Positions 13,342-21,410 are shown, numbered from the stretch's first letter. The stretch: 38,555 bases of DNA from Candidatus Paceibacterota bacterium (GCA_036517255.1 DATDXE010000001.1:1-38555), one strand, 5' to 3'. Numbers and translations: made by a program. The notes: generated by a model from the sequence alone, not told the origin.

Positions 13342-15762
13342 ATGTCATTTTTGGCTAAAATATTTGGCAACGAGAACGATAAGGAAATCAAAGCTCTTCA
13401 GCCTATAATCGAAAAAATAAATAGTCTCGAAGTCGTCACTTCTGCTTTGAGTGACTCTGAACTTTTGACAAAAACTGCTGAATTTAAAAATAGATTAAAT
13501 CCGCCAGTTGGCGGAAGAGAGAGTCTTGACGATATTTTACCAGAAGCTTTTGCTGTGGTGAGGGAAGCCTCCAGAAGGACGCTTGGTCAAAGACATTTCG
13601 ATGTTCAACTTATGGGAGGAGTGGTTTTACATAATGGAAATATTTCAGAGATGAGAACTGGAGAAGGGAAAACTCTCGTAGCTACTTTACCTGCATATCT
13701 CAATGCTCTTTCTGGAAAGGGTGTCCATGTGGTTACGGTAAACGATTATCTTGCTCGTCGCGATGCTACATGGATGGGGCAAATTTATAATGCTTTAGGA
13801 TTAAAAGTGGGAGTCCTCTCTCATGATTCTTCTTTTGTATATGATCCCGCTCATACGGAGAAGGATAAAGAGAGGGATGAAATTGGAGCTTTCCATATCG
13901 TGCACGAATTTCTGCGTCCCGTCTCGAGGATGGAGGCTTATGATGCTGATATAACCTATGGCACTAACAGTGAATTCGGTTTCGACTATCTTCGCGATAA
14001 TTTGGAGTATGACGCAAAACTGGTTCGTCAAAAAAATCATGCTTTTGCTATTGTCGATGAGGTCGACTCTATTCTTATAGACGAAGCGCGCACTCCTCTT
14101 ATTATTTCTGCTCCGTCTGCCGAATCAGGGGATCTCTATAAAAAGTTTGCTTCTGTGGCTCTTAGACTAAAACCGGAGGAGCACTATACTGTGGACGAAA
14201 AAATGCGCTCAGTATTCATTACTGATGCTGGTATAGAAAAAACAGAACAAATCTTGGGTATTGAAAATATTTATGCCGTAGGTACTGGGAGTGCCGAAGG
14301 AGGAGTCAAATTTGTGCATCATTTGGAGACTGCTCTTAAGGCGAAAGCTCTATATCATAGCGATAAGGAGTATGTAGTCAGGGAGGGCGAAGTCGTGATA
14401 GTGGACCAATTTACCGGGAGGATGCAGCCTGGGCGAAGATGGTCGGAAGGTCTACATCAAGCCATCGAAGCAAAAGAGGGAGTGTCTGTCCAGAAAGAGT
14501 CAAAAACCTATGCTTCTATAACCTATCAAAACTATTTTAGGATGTATCAAAAACTATCAGGCATGACCGGTACTGCTTATACTTCTCGCGAAGAATTTTA
14601 TAAGGTTTATGGATTAAATACTGTAGTAATTCCTACTAATAAGTCAGCTCAAAGGATTGATCGTGATGATCTTATATTCCAGACAGAAAAAGGTAAGTGG
14701 AAAGCTTTAGCTAGAAAAATAAAAGAGTTGCAGAAGAATGGTCAACCAGTTCTTATTGGTACTATCTCGATCGAGCACAATGAGCTTTTAAGTGATTACT
14801 TGAAAACGGAAGGTGTTGCGCACGAACTTCTCAATGCCAAAAACCATGAAAGGGAAGCCGAAATTATCGCTCAAGCCGGAGCGAAAGGAAAAGTGACGAT
14901 CGCTACTAATATGGCTGGTCGAGGAGTCGACATCAAGCTCGGAGGCAATCCTTCTTCTCTTGAACAGTATGAGGAAGTGAAAGCTTTGGGTGGTTTAGTA
15001 GTGTTTGGTACAGAGAGACATGATGCTCGTCGTATCGACAATCAGCTTCGAGGCAGGTCTGGTCGGCAGGGTGACCCTGGCCAAACTCAATTTTTTGTAT
15101 CGATGGAGGACCATATAATGCGGGTTTTTGCTTCCGATATGGTGAAGCGTATGATGGGGCGCCTCGGTATCCCCGAAGATGAACCGATTGAAAATAAGCT
15201 GATCACTCGTTCTCTCGAAAGTGCTCAGGAGAAAATAGAAGGCCTAAATTTTGATGCCCGTAAACATGTACTTGAATATGATGATGTTTTAAACTTCCAA
15301 CGCCGGACTTTCTACGAAAGAAGAAGAAAAATATTGATGGAGGAACAGGATGAACGGGTGCGTGCAGCTAAACTCCAAGTTTACGATATGTTTTGGGTGG
15401 AGCATTTGGAAGTGATGGACTATCTTCGCTCTTCGGTAAACCTTCGTGCTTATGGTCAGCGCGATCCTCTTGTGGAGTATAAAAAAGAGGGCTTGAAACT
15501 ATTCAAGGAAATGGAGGAGGCTATAGAGCATGCAGCGGAAGAAGCGCTTAAAAATCTTGCCAACACACCTATTTCTACCATGTCGACAAACAATGTCATG
15601 GTTCAGGCTGCTAAAATAACAAACTCGAACGCCTCACCTCAGAGGAAAGATATAGGTAGGAATGATCCATGTTGGTGTGGTTCAGGAAAGAAGTTCAAGA
15701 AGTGTGGGTTAATTGGGACAAAAGAACATAATGAGAATATGGCCAAGCTGGGTAAGTCCTAA
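13342..15762 (+). CDS. secA: Preprotein translocase ATPase SecA
   Basis: The protein has about 806 residues and is the motor of the Sec pathway, driving unfolded proteins through SecYEG. Walker A lies in MRTGEGKTLVATLPAYL, the DEAD-type box in VDEVDSILIDEARTPLI, and helicase motifs TNMAGRGVDIKLGG and RGRSGRQGDPG are present. Near the C-terminus is a SEC-C-like segment, DPCWCGSGKKFKKCGL. It has three cysteines, but the fourth zinc ligand (usually a His or Cys next to the last Cys) is absent. A small palindrome (13500-13515) encodes extra residues at about 53-58, before ESLDDILPEAF. I choose ATG 13342; GTG 13333 would add three residues. Confidence 0.97.
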   Translation: MSFLAKIFGNENDKEIKALQPIIEKINSLEVVTSALSDSELLTKTAEFKNRLNPPVGGRESLDDILPEAFAVVREASRRTLGQRHFDVQLMGGVVLHNGNISEMRTGEGKTLVATLPAYLNALSGKGVHVVTVNDYLARRDATWMGQIYNALGLKVGVLSHDSSFVYDPAHTEKDKERDEIGAFHIVHEFLRPVSRMEAYDADITYGTNSEFGFDYLRDNLEYDAKLVRQKNHAFAIVDEVDSILIDEARTPLIISAPSAESGDLYKKFASVALRLKPEEHYTVDEKMRSVFITDAGIEKTEQILGIENIYAVGTGSAEGGVKFVHHLETALKAKALYHSDKEYVVREGEVVIVDQFTGRMQPGRRWSEGLHQAIEAKEGVSVQKESKTYASITYQNYFRMYQKLSGMTGTAYTSREEFYKVYGLNTVVIPTNKSAQRIDRDDLIFQTEKGKWKALARKIKELQKNGQPVLIGTISIEHNELLSDYLKTEGVAHELLNAKNHEREAEIIAQAGAKGKVTIATNMAGRGVDIKLGGNPSSLEQYEEVKALGGLVVFGTERHDARRIDNQLRGRSGRQGDPGQTQFFVSMEDHIMRVFASDMVKRMMGRLGIPEDEPIENKLITRSLESAQEKIEGLNFDARKHVLEYDDVLNFQRRTFYERRRKILMEEQDERVRAAKLQVYDMFWVEHLEVMDYLRSSVNLRAYGQRDPLVEYKKEGLKLFKEMEEAIEHAAEEALKNLANTPISTMSTNNVMVQAAKITNSNASPQRKDIGRNDPCWCGSGKKFKKCGLIGTKEHNENMAKLGKS
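13500..13515. repeat. Palindrome inside secA
   Basis: A perfect 7-bp inverted repeat, TCCGCCA-GT-TGGCGGA, encodes PPVGG in a surface loop near the N-terminus where SecA proteins usually have a shorter linker. It is a candidate in-gene palindromic insertion. Confidence 0.45.
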
Positions 15763-15766
15763 AACG

Positions 15767-15796
15767 AAAGAGCTATCTTTGTTAAGATAGCTCTTT
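15767..15796 (+). terminator. Terminator after secA
   Basis: A perfect 13-bp stem (15767-15779 with 15784-15796) has a TGTT loop and A/T-rich arm ends. It lies between secA and the convergent recombinase gene, so it may serve both. Confidence 0.85.
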
Positions 15797-15830
15797 CTCT
15801 AACCTCCTAAATCGCTAAATAAGCCCTAGT

Positions 15831-17522
15831 TTACAAGATAAAATCGATTTCAACCTTTCCGTCACCTGCTCGTATTTCTCTGATAATTGATCGCAATATA
15901 AGCTTCTTTTCATCGAGCTGGAGCGCATTCCAAAAGGTATCGAAATCTTTCATCGATTCGACCAATTTTGCCATTACCGCTTCCTTTTGTGCGGAGAGGG
16001 AACATAATGATGTGAGACTATCCCTCTCCACATGCATTTTCATGTTTTCTTCTCTTAATCGGGCAATACTATTTTGGTATTGCTCTAGGCTTTCAACCCC
16101 TTTCTCATAAGCCTCAAGATGTCTATTTTCCTTTTCTGGATAGAGCATGATTTCTCTTTCTAACCTCTTGATCTCTTTTTCTCGGTCGCCAGTTATATAA
16201 TCATTTCTATCGTACACGATTTTCTCTTGAACTTTCGGATGACAGTAGAGATTTTTGATGTGATTCAGAACTTCTGATTCAAGTTTTGTCGCAGACATAA
16301 CTCTAGGACTACAAATCCCAGAATACTTGTACCCAGTACAGACATATTCATGGGTGACGGTGTCATTCCAATTTGGATTTTTATTTTTCCGTGAATGTCT
16401 TCTTTTCTGATAGCTGACTCCATGGCCGCAACGAATGCACTTGGCTATGCCAGTAAGTATCCCTCTCGATCTTTCAACTCCGCCCCTAGCTCCTCTGTTT
16501 CTGCTGGCTCTGATTTCCTGTGCCTTCAGAAAAATTACTCTATCGATTATTGGTTGATGGTTACCATTTCCCATATAACCCTCTCTGCCTTTAGCAATCC
16601 ACTCCCTAGTAATCGCATATTTTGCGTGCCTCCAACCCCACAAAACTTTGCCAATATATACCGCATTTCCCAAAATATACTTTATCCCTCTGCTTGACCA
16701 TAATCCACCTTTAGGAGATTTCCAACCTTTATTGTTCATTTCAATCGTGATTTTCCTTACTCCCTTTCCTGAAATAAATTCAGAAAATATGAATTTAACA
16801 CGACTGGCCGCTTCCTCATCAATCACGATCTCTCTTTTGGCCTTTCGTCCTTCAAAATACCTATTGACCTTATACCCATAAGGAACTCGATTTGGCAGAG
16901 AGCCAGCTTTGGCTACATTTTCTTTCCCTTCTTTCATTCTTCTGCGAATTTGTTTACGCTCTAAATCTGATCGCATATCAGAGATGGTCTCAGTGATGGT
17001 AGCCATATCATCCTCATCCGGATCGTAGGTGTTTCTCGACCTCGGTTCAATCGGAGTATTCAAGCTGTAAACTTGGATACCCAACTCTTTTAATTCTTGC
17101 CTGATAATAGCGGCTGAATCTTTATTGCGAGCAAATCTGTCAAAATCTTTAACTACGATTAAGTCGAATTTCTTTTCTCTGGCATCTCTAAGCATTGATT
17201 GCAATCCATGCCGCTCGTCTGTAAGGTGACCAGAAATTCCTCCATCTTGGTATTCTTCTATGAATTCCCAGCCTTTGGATTTTATGACAGCCTTGCACTT
17301 TTCTAATTGAGCTGGAAGAGATGTTTTATCTTCGTCAGCCTGCTCTTTGGTGGAGACTCTGGCATAAATCACCGCTCTTAATTTCTTTACTGATGCAGTT
17401 GCTTTTGCCTCTCGTCGCTTGTATATTTGAAGCGACGAAAGCAAAATCTGCTCATCGTTTGCTAGAAGCCCTTCGCCCTGAAAAGTTGAGGGGTTTTTAG
17501 TTTCCATTTCTACATTGTTCAT
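15831..17522 (-). CDS. Large serine recombinase / integrase
   Basis: The 563-residue site-specific recombinase begins with about 45 extra residues, then a resolvase catalytic domain with VIYARVSTKEQ (nucleophile Ser57) and KDFDRFARNKDSA. Next come a recombinase domain (about 225-330), a zinc ribbon with CIRCGHG and later cysteines in YVCTGYKYSGIC, and a C-terminal coiled-coil segment. This order is that of phage and ICE-type serine integrases, which insert or excise DNA at att sites. It converges on secA. A palindrome lies just upstream (17577-17599). It is the best evidence that the following region is mobile. Confidence 0.93.
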   Translation of the reverse strand: MNNVEMETKNPSTFQGEGLLANDEQILLSSLQIYKRREAKATASVKKLRAVIYARVSTKEQADEDKTSLPAQLEKCKAVIKSKGWEFIEEYQDGGISGHLTDERHGLQSMLRDAREKKFDLIVVKDFDRFARNKDSAAIIRQELKELGIQVYSLNTPIEPRSRNTYDPDEDDMATITETISDMRSDLERKQIRRRMKEGKENVAKAGSLPNRVPYGYKVNRYFEGRKAKREIVIDEEAASRVKFIFSEFISGKGVRKITIEMNNKGWKSPKGGLWSSRGIKYILGNAVYIGKVLWGWRHAKYAITREWIAKGREGYMGNGNHQPIIDRVIFLKAQEIRASRNRGARGGVERSRGILTGIAKCIRCGHGVSYQKRRHSRKNKNPNWNDTVTHEYVCTGYKYSGICSPRVMSATKLESEVLNHIKNLYCHPKVQEKIVYDRNDYITGDREKEIKRLEREIMLYPEKENRHLEAYEKGVESLEQYQNSIARLREENMKMHVERDSLTSLCSLSAQKEAVMAKLVESMKDFDTFWNALQLDEKKLILRSIIREIRAGDGKVEIDFIL

Positions 17523-17576
17523 TTTTCTTTTTAATTAACTGCTAATAGGGTAGGGATGTTAACTTCAATTTACCCA

Positions 17577-17599
17577 TACCCACAGGAATTCTGTGGGTA
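17577..17599. repeat. Palindrome upstream of the serine recombinase
   Basis: A perfect 9-bp inverted repeat, TACCCACAG and CTGTGGGTA, has a GAATT centre. It is 55 bp upstream of the recombinase start and just downstream of the next minus-strand gene. It could be an operator, a recombination site or a terminator stem without a U-tract. Confidence 0.6.
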
Positions 17600-17610
17600 G
17601 CATCCAACCG

Positions 17611-18303
17611 TTACTTGTTTATTATCCTGTAATTGTTGATTTGATAAGTAGACAAAGCCTTTCTTAGATGAATTGTCTCCTCATCTGATCTGCCTAGTGC
17701 AAACCACCACCTAAATAGATTATAGATTTTATCCTCCGTCATTTTTAAGCTATTTAATGCCCTAGAGACCATCTTATATTCTTCAACCCCAAATACAGGT
17801 TCAACGCTGACTTCTTTTAGACACATCTGCCTGAATTTCTCTATAATTCTAGGTATTCTTTCGTCTTTTACCTTCGAGGAAATAAATGTTTTCTCTTTTT
17901 TTGAAGAGAAAACATTCTTCTCTGTTGTATTCTCTGTAATAGAGGTTTCTTCCTTTTTGGAGTATTCGATTATCCTCTTATATAGGATATCCAGGTCTAC
18001 TTTGTAATGCAGAGTGGGAGAACCATTAACTTTTATAAGCTCAGTTTTTATTACCTCCATTTTTTCTAATAATCTTCTGACACGGTCTTGTTGCTTGATT
18101 GAAAGTGTTGTTTCTCCTTCAATCTGCTTTTTTGTCTTGTATATGTACCCATCTTCTCTCCAGCCTTTATCTCCCCAGAAATATATCTGCTGGAAAAATA
18201 AAGCTGAATTTATTCCACCCAGTGCTTTCGCATATATTTGATGGAATGCTATCGGTCTTTTTGAAAGACTTGATACTATTAAGTCCATTTCTCGTTTTGT
18301 CAT
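17611..18303 (-). CDS. Winged-helix protein, possible replication initiator
   Basis: This 230-residue protein has an N-terminal part (residues 15-100) with the features of a winged helix: LFFQQIYFWGDKGW, then IYKTKKQIEGETTLSIKQQDRVRRLLEKMEVIKTEL. This is the pattern of replication-associated proteins of phages and plasmids that screen wet-dry helices before a wing. A Ser/Thr/Lys-rich linker (about 118-148) precedes a C-terminal helical domain. It lies behind the recombinase on the same strand. A role in replication of the element is inference from fold and context; a transcription regulator is the alternative. Confidence 0.5.
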   Translation of the reverse strand: MTKREMDLIVSSLSKRPIAFHQIYAKALGGINSALFFQQIYFWGDKGWREDGYIYKTKKQIEGETTLSIKQQDRVRRLLEKMEVIKTELIKVNGSPTLHYKVDLDILYKRIIEYSKKEETSITENTTEKNVFSSKKEKTFISSKVKDERIPRIIEKFRQMCLKEVSVEPVFGVEEYKMVSRALNSLKMTEDKIYNLFRWWFALGRSDEETIHLRKALSTYQINNYRIINK

Positions 18304-18392
18304 TTTTCTTTTTTGGTTTGTCTTTCCGGCCTCAATCCTAGGAATGGTTTTAGAATCCTCACCATACTTAACCTCGCCAACATTCCCAGGGT

Positions 18393-18413
18393 CGAGGCAA
18401 GAAAGACTTGCCT
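18393..18413. repeat. Small hairpin in the 18304-18425 gap
   Basis: GAGGCAAG pairs with CTTGCCTC around AAAGA. It stands between two minus-strand genes, after the small ORF at 18426-18554. It may be a weak terminator or a regulatory hairpin. Nothing else is recognisable in this gap. Confidence 0.4.
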
Positions 18414-18425
18414 CAGTTACCTTTT

Positions 18426-18554
18426 CTAATAATAGGGAGAAATTAAGTTCGACTTTTCAACTTCTCTCTGTACTACTTGCGGAATTATCCTTGAAATAAT
18501 TTCTGCAAGTTTTTCTGCTGATGCTAATAATTGTTCATTAATTTTTGTGTTCAT
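18426..18554 (-). CDS. Small hypothetical protein (42 residues)
   Basis: From ATG 18554 the ORF encodes an amphipathic helical peptide (MNTKINEQLLASAEKLAEII and onward). The ORF is open further upstream to 18620, but that part would be encoded by a 14-bp hairpin and reads as low-complexity sequence, so I favour the inner start. The function is unknown. The hairpin lying 4 bases before the start could block translation. Confidence 0.4.
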   Translation of the reverse strand: MNTKINEQLLASAEKLAEIISRIIPQVVQREVEKSNLISPYY

Positions 18555-18558
18555 AATT

Positions 18559-18596
18559 AACAAACCGCCGAGGCAGTGACGACTCGGCGGTTTGTT
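18559..18596 (-). terminator. Strong 14-bp hairpin before the 42-residue ORF
   Basis: Bases 18559-18572 pair perfectly with 18583-18596 around a 10-base loop. Read on the minus strand the stem ends in TTTGTT, so it may terminate transcription of the gene at 18694-19419 or act as an attenuator for the ORF that starts 4 bases later. Confidence 0.6.
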
Positions 18597-18693
18597 ATGA
18601 GTGGCCACTGCAGGCCGCATTTCTGCGAACCTAGTGCCAATGGTAAATCTACCTACAAAATCTGTAGACTACTTTTAACTTCCAAATTAAAAA

Positions 18694-19419
18694 TCACAAA
18701 CTCTGCAATTTCTTTTGCAGTGATACGACCTTTCTGACAATCTCGGCTGTGACTTCACTAAACCCGTTTTCTTTCATTAGTCTTGCAATCACAATATCTC
18801 GGCTTTTTTCGTATTGCTTTATACCCAATGCTTCATTGGATTTTTTAGAAAAATCAAAAATGAGACCATCCCTTTCAGACATTGGTCTTTTTCTGATTCG
18901 TACTTCTTTTCCAATAATCTTTTCAATTTTCTTCCAATTTTTAGAAATATATTCCTTAACGCTGTCTCTCGAGGCTCCTTTGTGGATCAATAGTTTTACA
19001 TATGGCTCGCCAGATTTTTTCCAGTATTCTTCAGGATTGAATTCTTGATCTTGGAATCTGCTTTCAATAAGAAGGCAACCAAAATTATTCGGTAGGAAAT
19101 ATTTCTTTAGAACTTTATCAGAAAAAACTATTTTGCTTTCTAAAAATTCAACAAAGCTTAGTGGTATTTTGAAGTCTCCAATTAAATTCTGTTTTGCCTT
19201 ATTAAAACTCTGAAGTTTTTGATAATCCACATCATTCTTTTTGAACATATCTTCATCCCACGATTCCTTTTTCAATAACCACCCAAACCCATCTTTTAGA
19301 GAATTATACCCATCAATTTCAATACCAAATCCAGCTCGAATATTGCGTATCTTTATTTGGAAAAGTTTATTTTTATCCAGTTTCTCAAAGAAAACTGAGA
19401 CCTTTTTGTCATTGCTCAT
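18694..19419 (-). CDS. Hypothetical protein (241 residues)
   Basis: I do not recognise this protein. It is soluble, rich in Lys and Glu, and mixed alpha/beta. The first 35 residues form beta-strand-like stretches (VSVFFEKL, FQIKIRNIRAGFGIEI), and the C-terminal 50 residues are helical (KQYEKSRDIVIARLMKENG, then TAEIVRKVVSLQKKL). There is no signal peptide or membrane segment. A TAATAT box on the minus strand (19426-19431) ends 6 nt before the ATG, so the message is probably leaderless. It is an accessory-block gene. Confidence 0.65.
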   Translation of the reverse strand: MSNDKKVSVFFEKLDKNKLFQIKIRNIRAGFGIEIDGYNSLKDGFGWLLKKESWDEDMFKKNDVDYQKLQSFNKAKQNLIGDFKIPLSFVEFLESKIVFSDKVLKKYFLPNNFGCLLIESRFQDQEFNPEEYWKKSGEPYVKLLIHKGASRDSVKEYISKNWKKIEKIIGKEVRIRKRPMSERDGLIFDFSKKSNEALGIKQYEKSRDIVIARLMKENGFSEVTAEIVRKVVSLQKKLQSL

Positions 19420-19425
19420 GCCCCG

Positions 19426-19431
19426 ATATTA
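19426..19431 (-). promoter_or_regulatory. -10 box of the 241-residue hypothetical gene
   Basis: TAATAT on the minus strand is followed by 6 bases (CGGGGC) and then the ATG. It has the same geometry as at pilM, pilD and DedA. Confidence 0.5.
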
Positions 19432-19471
19432 CTCCTTCTGTAGCTTGGCTTCAAATGCCAATACTGATAAT

Positions 19472-19555
19472 ATGAAGTCACAACTAAATATAAAACTTAG
19501 TAGCCTAAATCAGCCCTATGGACTGACATGGCGAAAAGTGAAGAAAGTCGTATAA
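19472..19555 (+). CDS. Possible 27-residue leader peptide
   Basis: An ATG opens 27 basic codons (begins MKSQLNIKLSS, ends WRKVKKVV) and stops within a 10-bp stem (19549-19558 with 19579-19588). An AATACT box lies 6 nt before the ATG. Promoter, short ORF, overlapping hairpin and U-tract resemble an attenuator, but the ORF may be chance. Confidence 0.3.
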   Translation: MKSQLNIKLSSLNQPYGLTWRKVKKVV

Positions 19556-19640
19556 GGCACAAAGAACCCTCACGGGTCGCCTTATACGCCATATCGGGAA
19601 ACTGGTATGAGAGCTTCGGCTCTACCGTGGGGGCTTTTTG
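19480..19640 (+). ncRNA. Candidate structured RNA or attenuator
   Basis: The promoter-like TTGGCT (19445-19450), 17-bp spacer and TGA-TAATAT (19468-19473) predict a start near 19480. The segment then shows a small hairpin (19510-19526), a 10-bp stem CGTATAAGGC/GCCTTATACG and a GAGC-UUCG-GCUC hairpin (19611-19622). There is also a 9-bp long-range pairing of CCCTCACGG (19567-19575) with CCGTGGGGG (19625-19633), followed directly by CTTTTTG. The long-range pairing would form a pseudoknot or an alternative terminator stem. No known family is recognised. Confidence 0.45.
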
Positions 19641-19667
19641 TATATATTTATAAATTATTAAAATAAC

Positions 19668-20030
19668 ATGGCTCAAAAACTAATTTGTTCCTCTTGTGGA
19701 TTTATTGGAGATCCAAAGTCAAAAATGAAAGGCAATGGTCTAATAGAAGTCATCCTTTGGCTAACCTTTATTATCCCAGGAATCATTTACACAATCTGGC
19801 GTCGTAATTCCTGGCAGAAAACATGTCCATCTTGTGGTCAGAATAATTTAATACCCACTGATACTCCTGTGGGGATGAAATTATTAAAAGACCAAGATAA
19901 GAACCCGGATGATTTTATCGAACATCAAAAACCTGAAGATCCTCTACTTAAAAAAGCCAAACGCAGACAAACCATTATCGGTATTTGTGTGGTAGTTGTT
20001 TTTTGGATTATTTATATCGCACTTGCCTAA
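19668..20030 (+). CDS. Zinc-ribbon membrane protein (Pmp3/YqaE-like helix)
   Basis: The 120-residue protein has two CxxC pairs (C7-C10 and C53-C56) that would form a zinc ribbon interrupted by a membrane helix, LIEVILWLTFIIPGIIYTIWRR. This helix carries the IPG-x-IY motif of Pmp3/YqaE-type small membrane proteins. A basic segment and a second membrane helix (about 101-119) close the protein. The function is unknown. It follows the candidate structured RNA and may be controlled by it. Confidence 0.6.
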   Translation: MAQKLICSSCGFIGDPKSKMKGNGLIEVILWLTFIIPGIIYTIWRRNSWQKTCPSCGQNNLIPTDTPVGMKLLKDQDKNPDDFIEHQKPEDPLLKKAKRRQTIIGICVVVVFWIIYIALA

Positions 20031-20046
20031 ATTTTATAAATGAAAG

Positions 20047-20077
20047 CCGCCCGGAAAGCGAACGGCTCTCGGGGCGG
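20047..20077. terminator. Hairpin between convergent genes
   Basis: CCGCCC pairs with GGGCGG near the ends of two convergent genes, with smaller pairings inside. No U-tract is present, so termination is uncertain. Confidence 0.35.
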
Positions 20078-20079
20078 TA

Positions 20080-20496
20080 TTAATCAAGATATGCTTTGGT
20101 GATAGAGCGAGCGATTTTCCGAGCTTCTCCTTGCAGAAAGCGTTGATGATCTCGAATTAGTGGTTTTCTCTCGGGAATTGTGATGATCGCCCATTCAGGA
20201 CCCAGAGACTCCTTTTCTCTGAGAACAAATCTTTTGCCATAGAGTTGAGAAAGTCCAAGAGTCCAACCACGGCTCGGGTATCTCCCAAGAAGATAGTGGA
20301 TGTGAATCTCGCTTTTACCTTCTGCTGTTGTACATTCGGTTAAGGCAAATACATCGCCAATCCGAGGCAGTCCGGCAAAAGGTCCGAGGTTTGTCATAAA
20401 TCCTCGATCTAACAGAAGCCCATAGTCTCGATCCGATAACTGAACCTTTGATCGAGCCAGAATTTTCTCTATCTTACATTCCAACTTTTTGAGCAT
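20080..20496 (-). CDS. Hypothetical protein (138 residues), SD-driven
   Basis: I do not recognise the family. The soluble, mixed alpha/beta protein has a central strand-rich region (IGDVFALTECTTAEGKSEIH) and a basic C-terminal helix. It is the last gene of a minus-strand group (22136 to 20080) whose members have SD motifs, here AAGGAG 5 bases before the ATG. This contrasts with the leaderless style elsewhere and suggests a separate origin. Confidence 0.6.
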   Translation of the reverse strand: MLKKLECKIEKILARSKVQLSDRDYGLLLDRGFMTNLGPFAGLPRIGDVFALTECTTAEGKSEIHIHYLLGRYPSRGWTLGLSQLYGKRFVLREKESLGPEWAIITIPERKPLIRDHQRFLQGEARKIARSITKAYLD

Positions 20497-20636
20497 AAAG
20501 CTCCTTTCTACAATCCTTAAACTTCAAGGAAGGTGGCGTATGTGTTTGACAGGCCCGCCTAGAGGCCTCAGTTTTGAAAGAACTACAACAGGGATTTCTC
20601 CCTTAAAATATTCTTCTGTAAAAATACTTTAAGCGA

Positions 20637-20665
20637 GGCCTGATCCGATAATGCTGGATCAGGCC
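20637..20665. terminator. 10-bp hairpin after the HTH gene
   Basis: GGCCTGATCC pairs perfectly with GGATCAGGCC around a 9-base loop. It lies 16 bases past the stop of the gene at 20681-21157. There is no immediate U-tract on the minus strand, though TATTTTT follows 15 bases later. The rest of the gap 20497-20636 shows no gene. Confidence 0.5.
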
Positions 20666-20680
20666 GATGAAAAGAACTTG

Positions 20681-21157
20681 TCAGATTTGCCAGTTGACCA
20701 CTTCATTTGACACCGCCTGTGCGAGGTTTGCCTGAAGAAGTAGTTCTGGGCGAGCATCGAGAACAGACGAGAGACGAAACACATTGTCGATGTTCCATCC
20801 TCCAAAACCGATGGCATCCTTCATCCCCAGAAGCCTGCCGACAAATGAAGGATTCATTCCCAACTTCTGAGCAAGCTCGTTGATTGAGAAGATTCTCTGC
20901 CGAGCCATGAGAATGTAGATGTTCGACTGGACTCGCTCGACATTCATCTGCACCCAGATCCAGATAAGGCTGTTGGCCTTAAAGAAATCAGGATGCATTT
21001 TGTAGTCGATTGCACCGAGCTTGCTGATCTCGATCACAACCGAATGCATTTGGCGAGCAACGAAATCCTCTCCTTGTTCTGCGACTCCTTGTTCTTCCTG
21101 CCGAGTCAGAGAATACTGCCGGCGGATGTTTTTATCTGTGCCGTAGCAAAGTTCCAT
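20681..21157 (-). CDS. Helix-turn-helix protein (158 residues)
   Basis: The C-terminal half contains a helix-turn-helix pattern (about residues 89-112), FSINELAQKLGMNPSFVGRLLG, of the Xre type, followed by a helical segment. The N-terminal half is charged, with a Trp/Ile-rich helix (SLIWIWVQMNVERVQSNIYI). It may regulate its own operon, whose promoter carries repeated TTGTAAG motifs. A GAGAGGT sequence 5-10 bases before the ATG is the likely SD. It overlaps or nearly touches the membrane protein gene at 21159. Confidence 0.65.
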   Translation of the reverse strand: MELCYGTDKNIRRQYSLTRQEEQGVAEQGEDFVARQMHSVVIEISKLGAIDYKMHPDFFKANSLIWIWVQMNVERVQSNIYILMARQRIFSINELAQKLGMNPSFVGRLLGMKDAIGFGGWNIDNVFRLSSVLDARPELLLQANLAQAVSNEVVNWQI

Positions 21158-21158
21158 T

Positions 21159-21410
21159 TCACATACCTCTCATTCTGAAATAGTCAACGATCGGCCAAGC
21201 AATGATGCTGAGGCCGGCGCAGACTGACCAGGTGATAAACATCTGCCTCACAACATTTGGCTTACCGTCTCTCGTGGTTTTCAATACAAACGCAACGAAC
21301 CACGCAAGAAGAATTGCCAGAACGATCAAGACAAAATTGGCACTAGCTGGCTTTTTTAGACCAGCCAGAATGAGAGGGGTGCTGGCAAAAACTCCAAGTA
21401 TATATCCCAT
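21159..21410 (-). CDS. Small membrane protein (83 residues)
   Basis: From ATG 21410 the protein has three hydrophobic segments: GYILGVFASTPLILAG, FVLIVLAILLAWFVAFVL and MFITWSVCAGLSIIAWPIV. The ORF is open to 21506, but the added part is basic and non-hydrophobic, and AAGGAG motifs lie between the two starts, about 12 bases before 21410. The function is unknown; small membrane proteins are frequent in mobile elements. Its stop is one base from the next gene in the operon. Confidence 0.55.
   Translation of the reverse strand: MGYILGVFASTPLILAGLKKPASANFVLIVLAILLAWFVAFVLKTTRDGKPNVVRQMFITWSVCAGLSIIAWPIVDYFRMRGM

Noticed and set aside
16395-16881. Plus-strand ORFs inside the recombinase gene
   Set aside because: They overlap the catalytic gene on the other strand and show no recognisable domain.
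19561-19634. tmRNA (ssrA)-like or RNase P RNA-like segment
   Set aside because: Although hairpins are dense, I found no tRNA-like ends, tag-peptide codons or the conserved RNase P core sequence.
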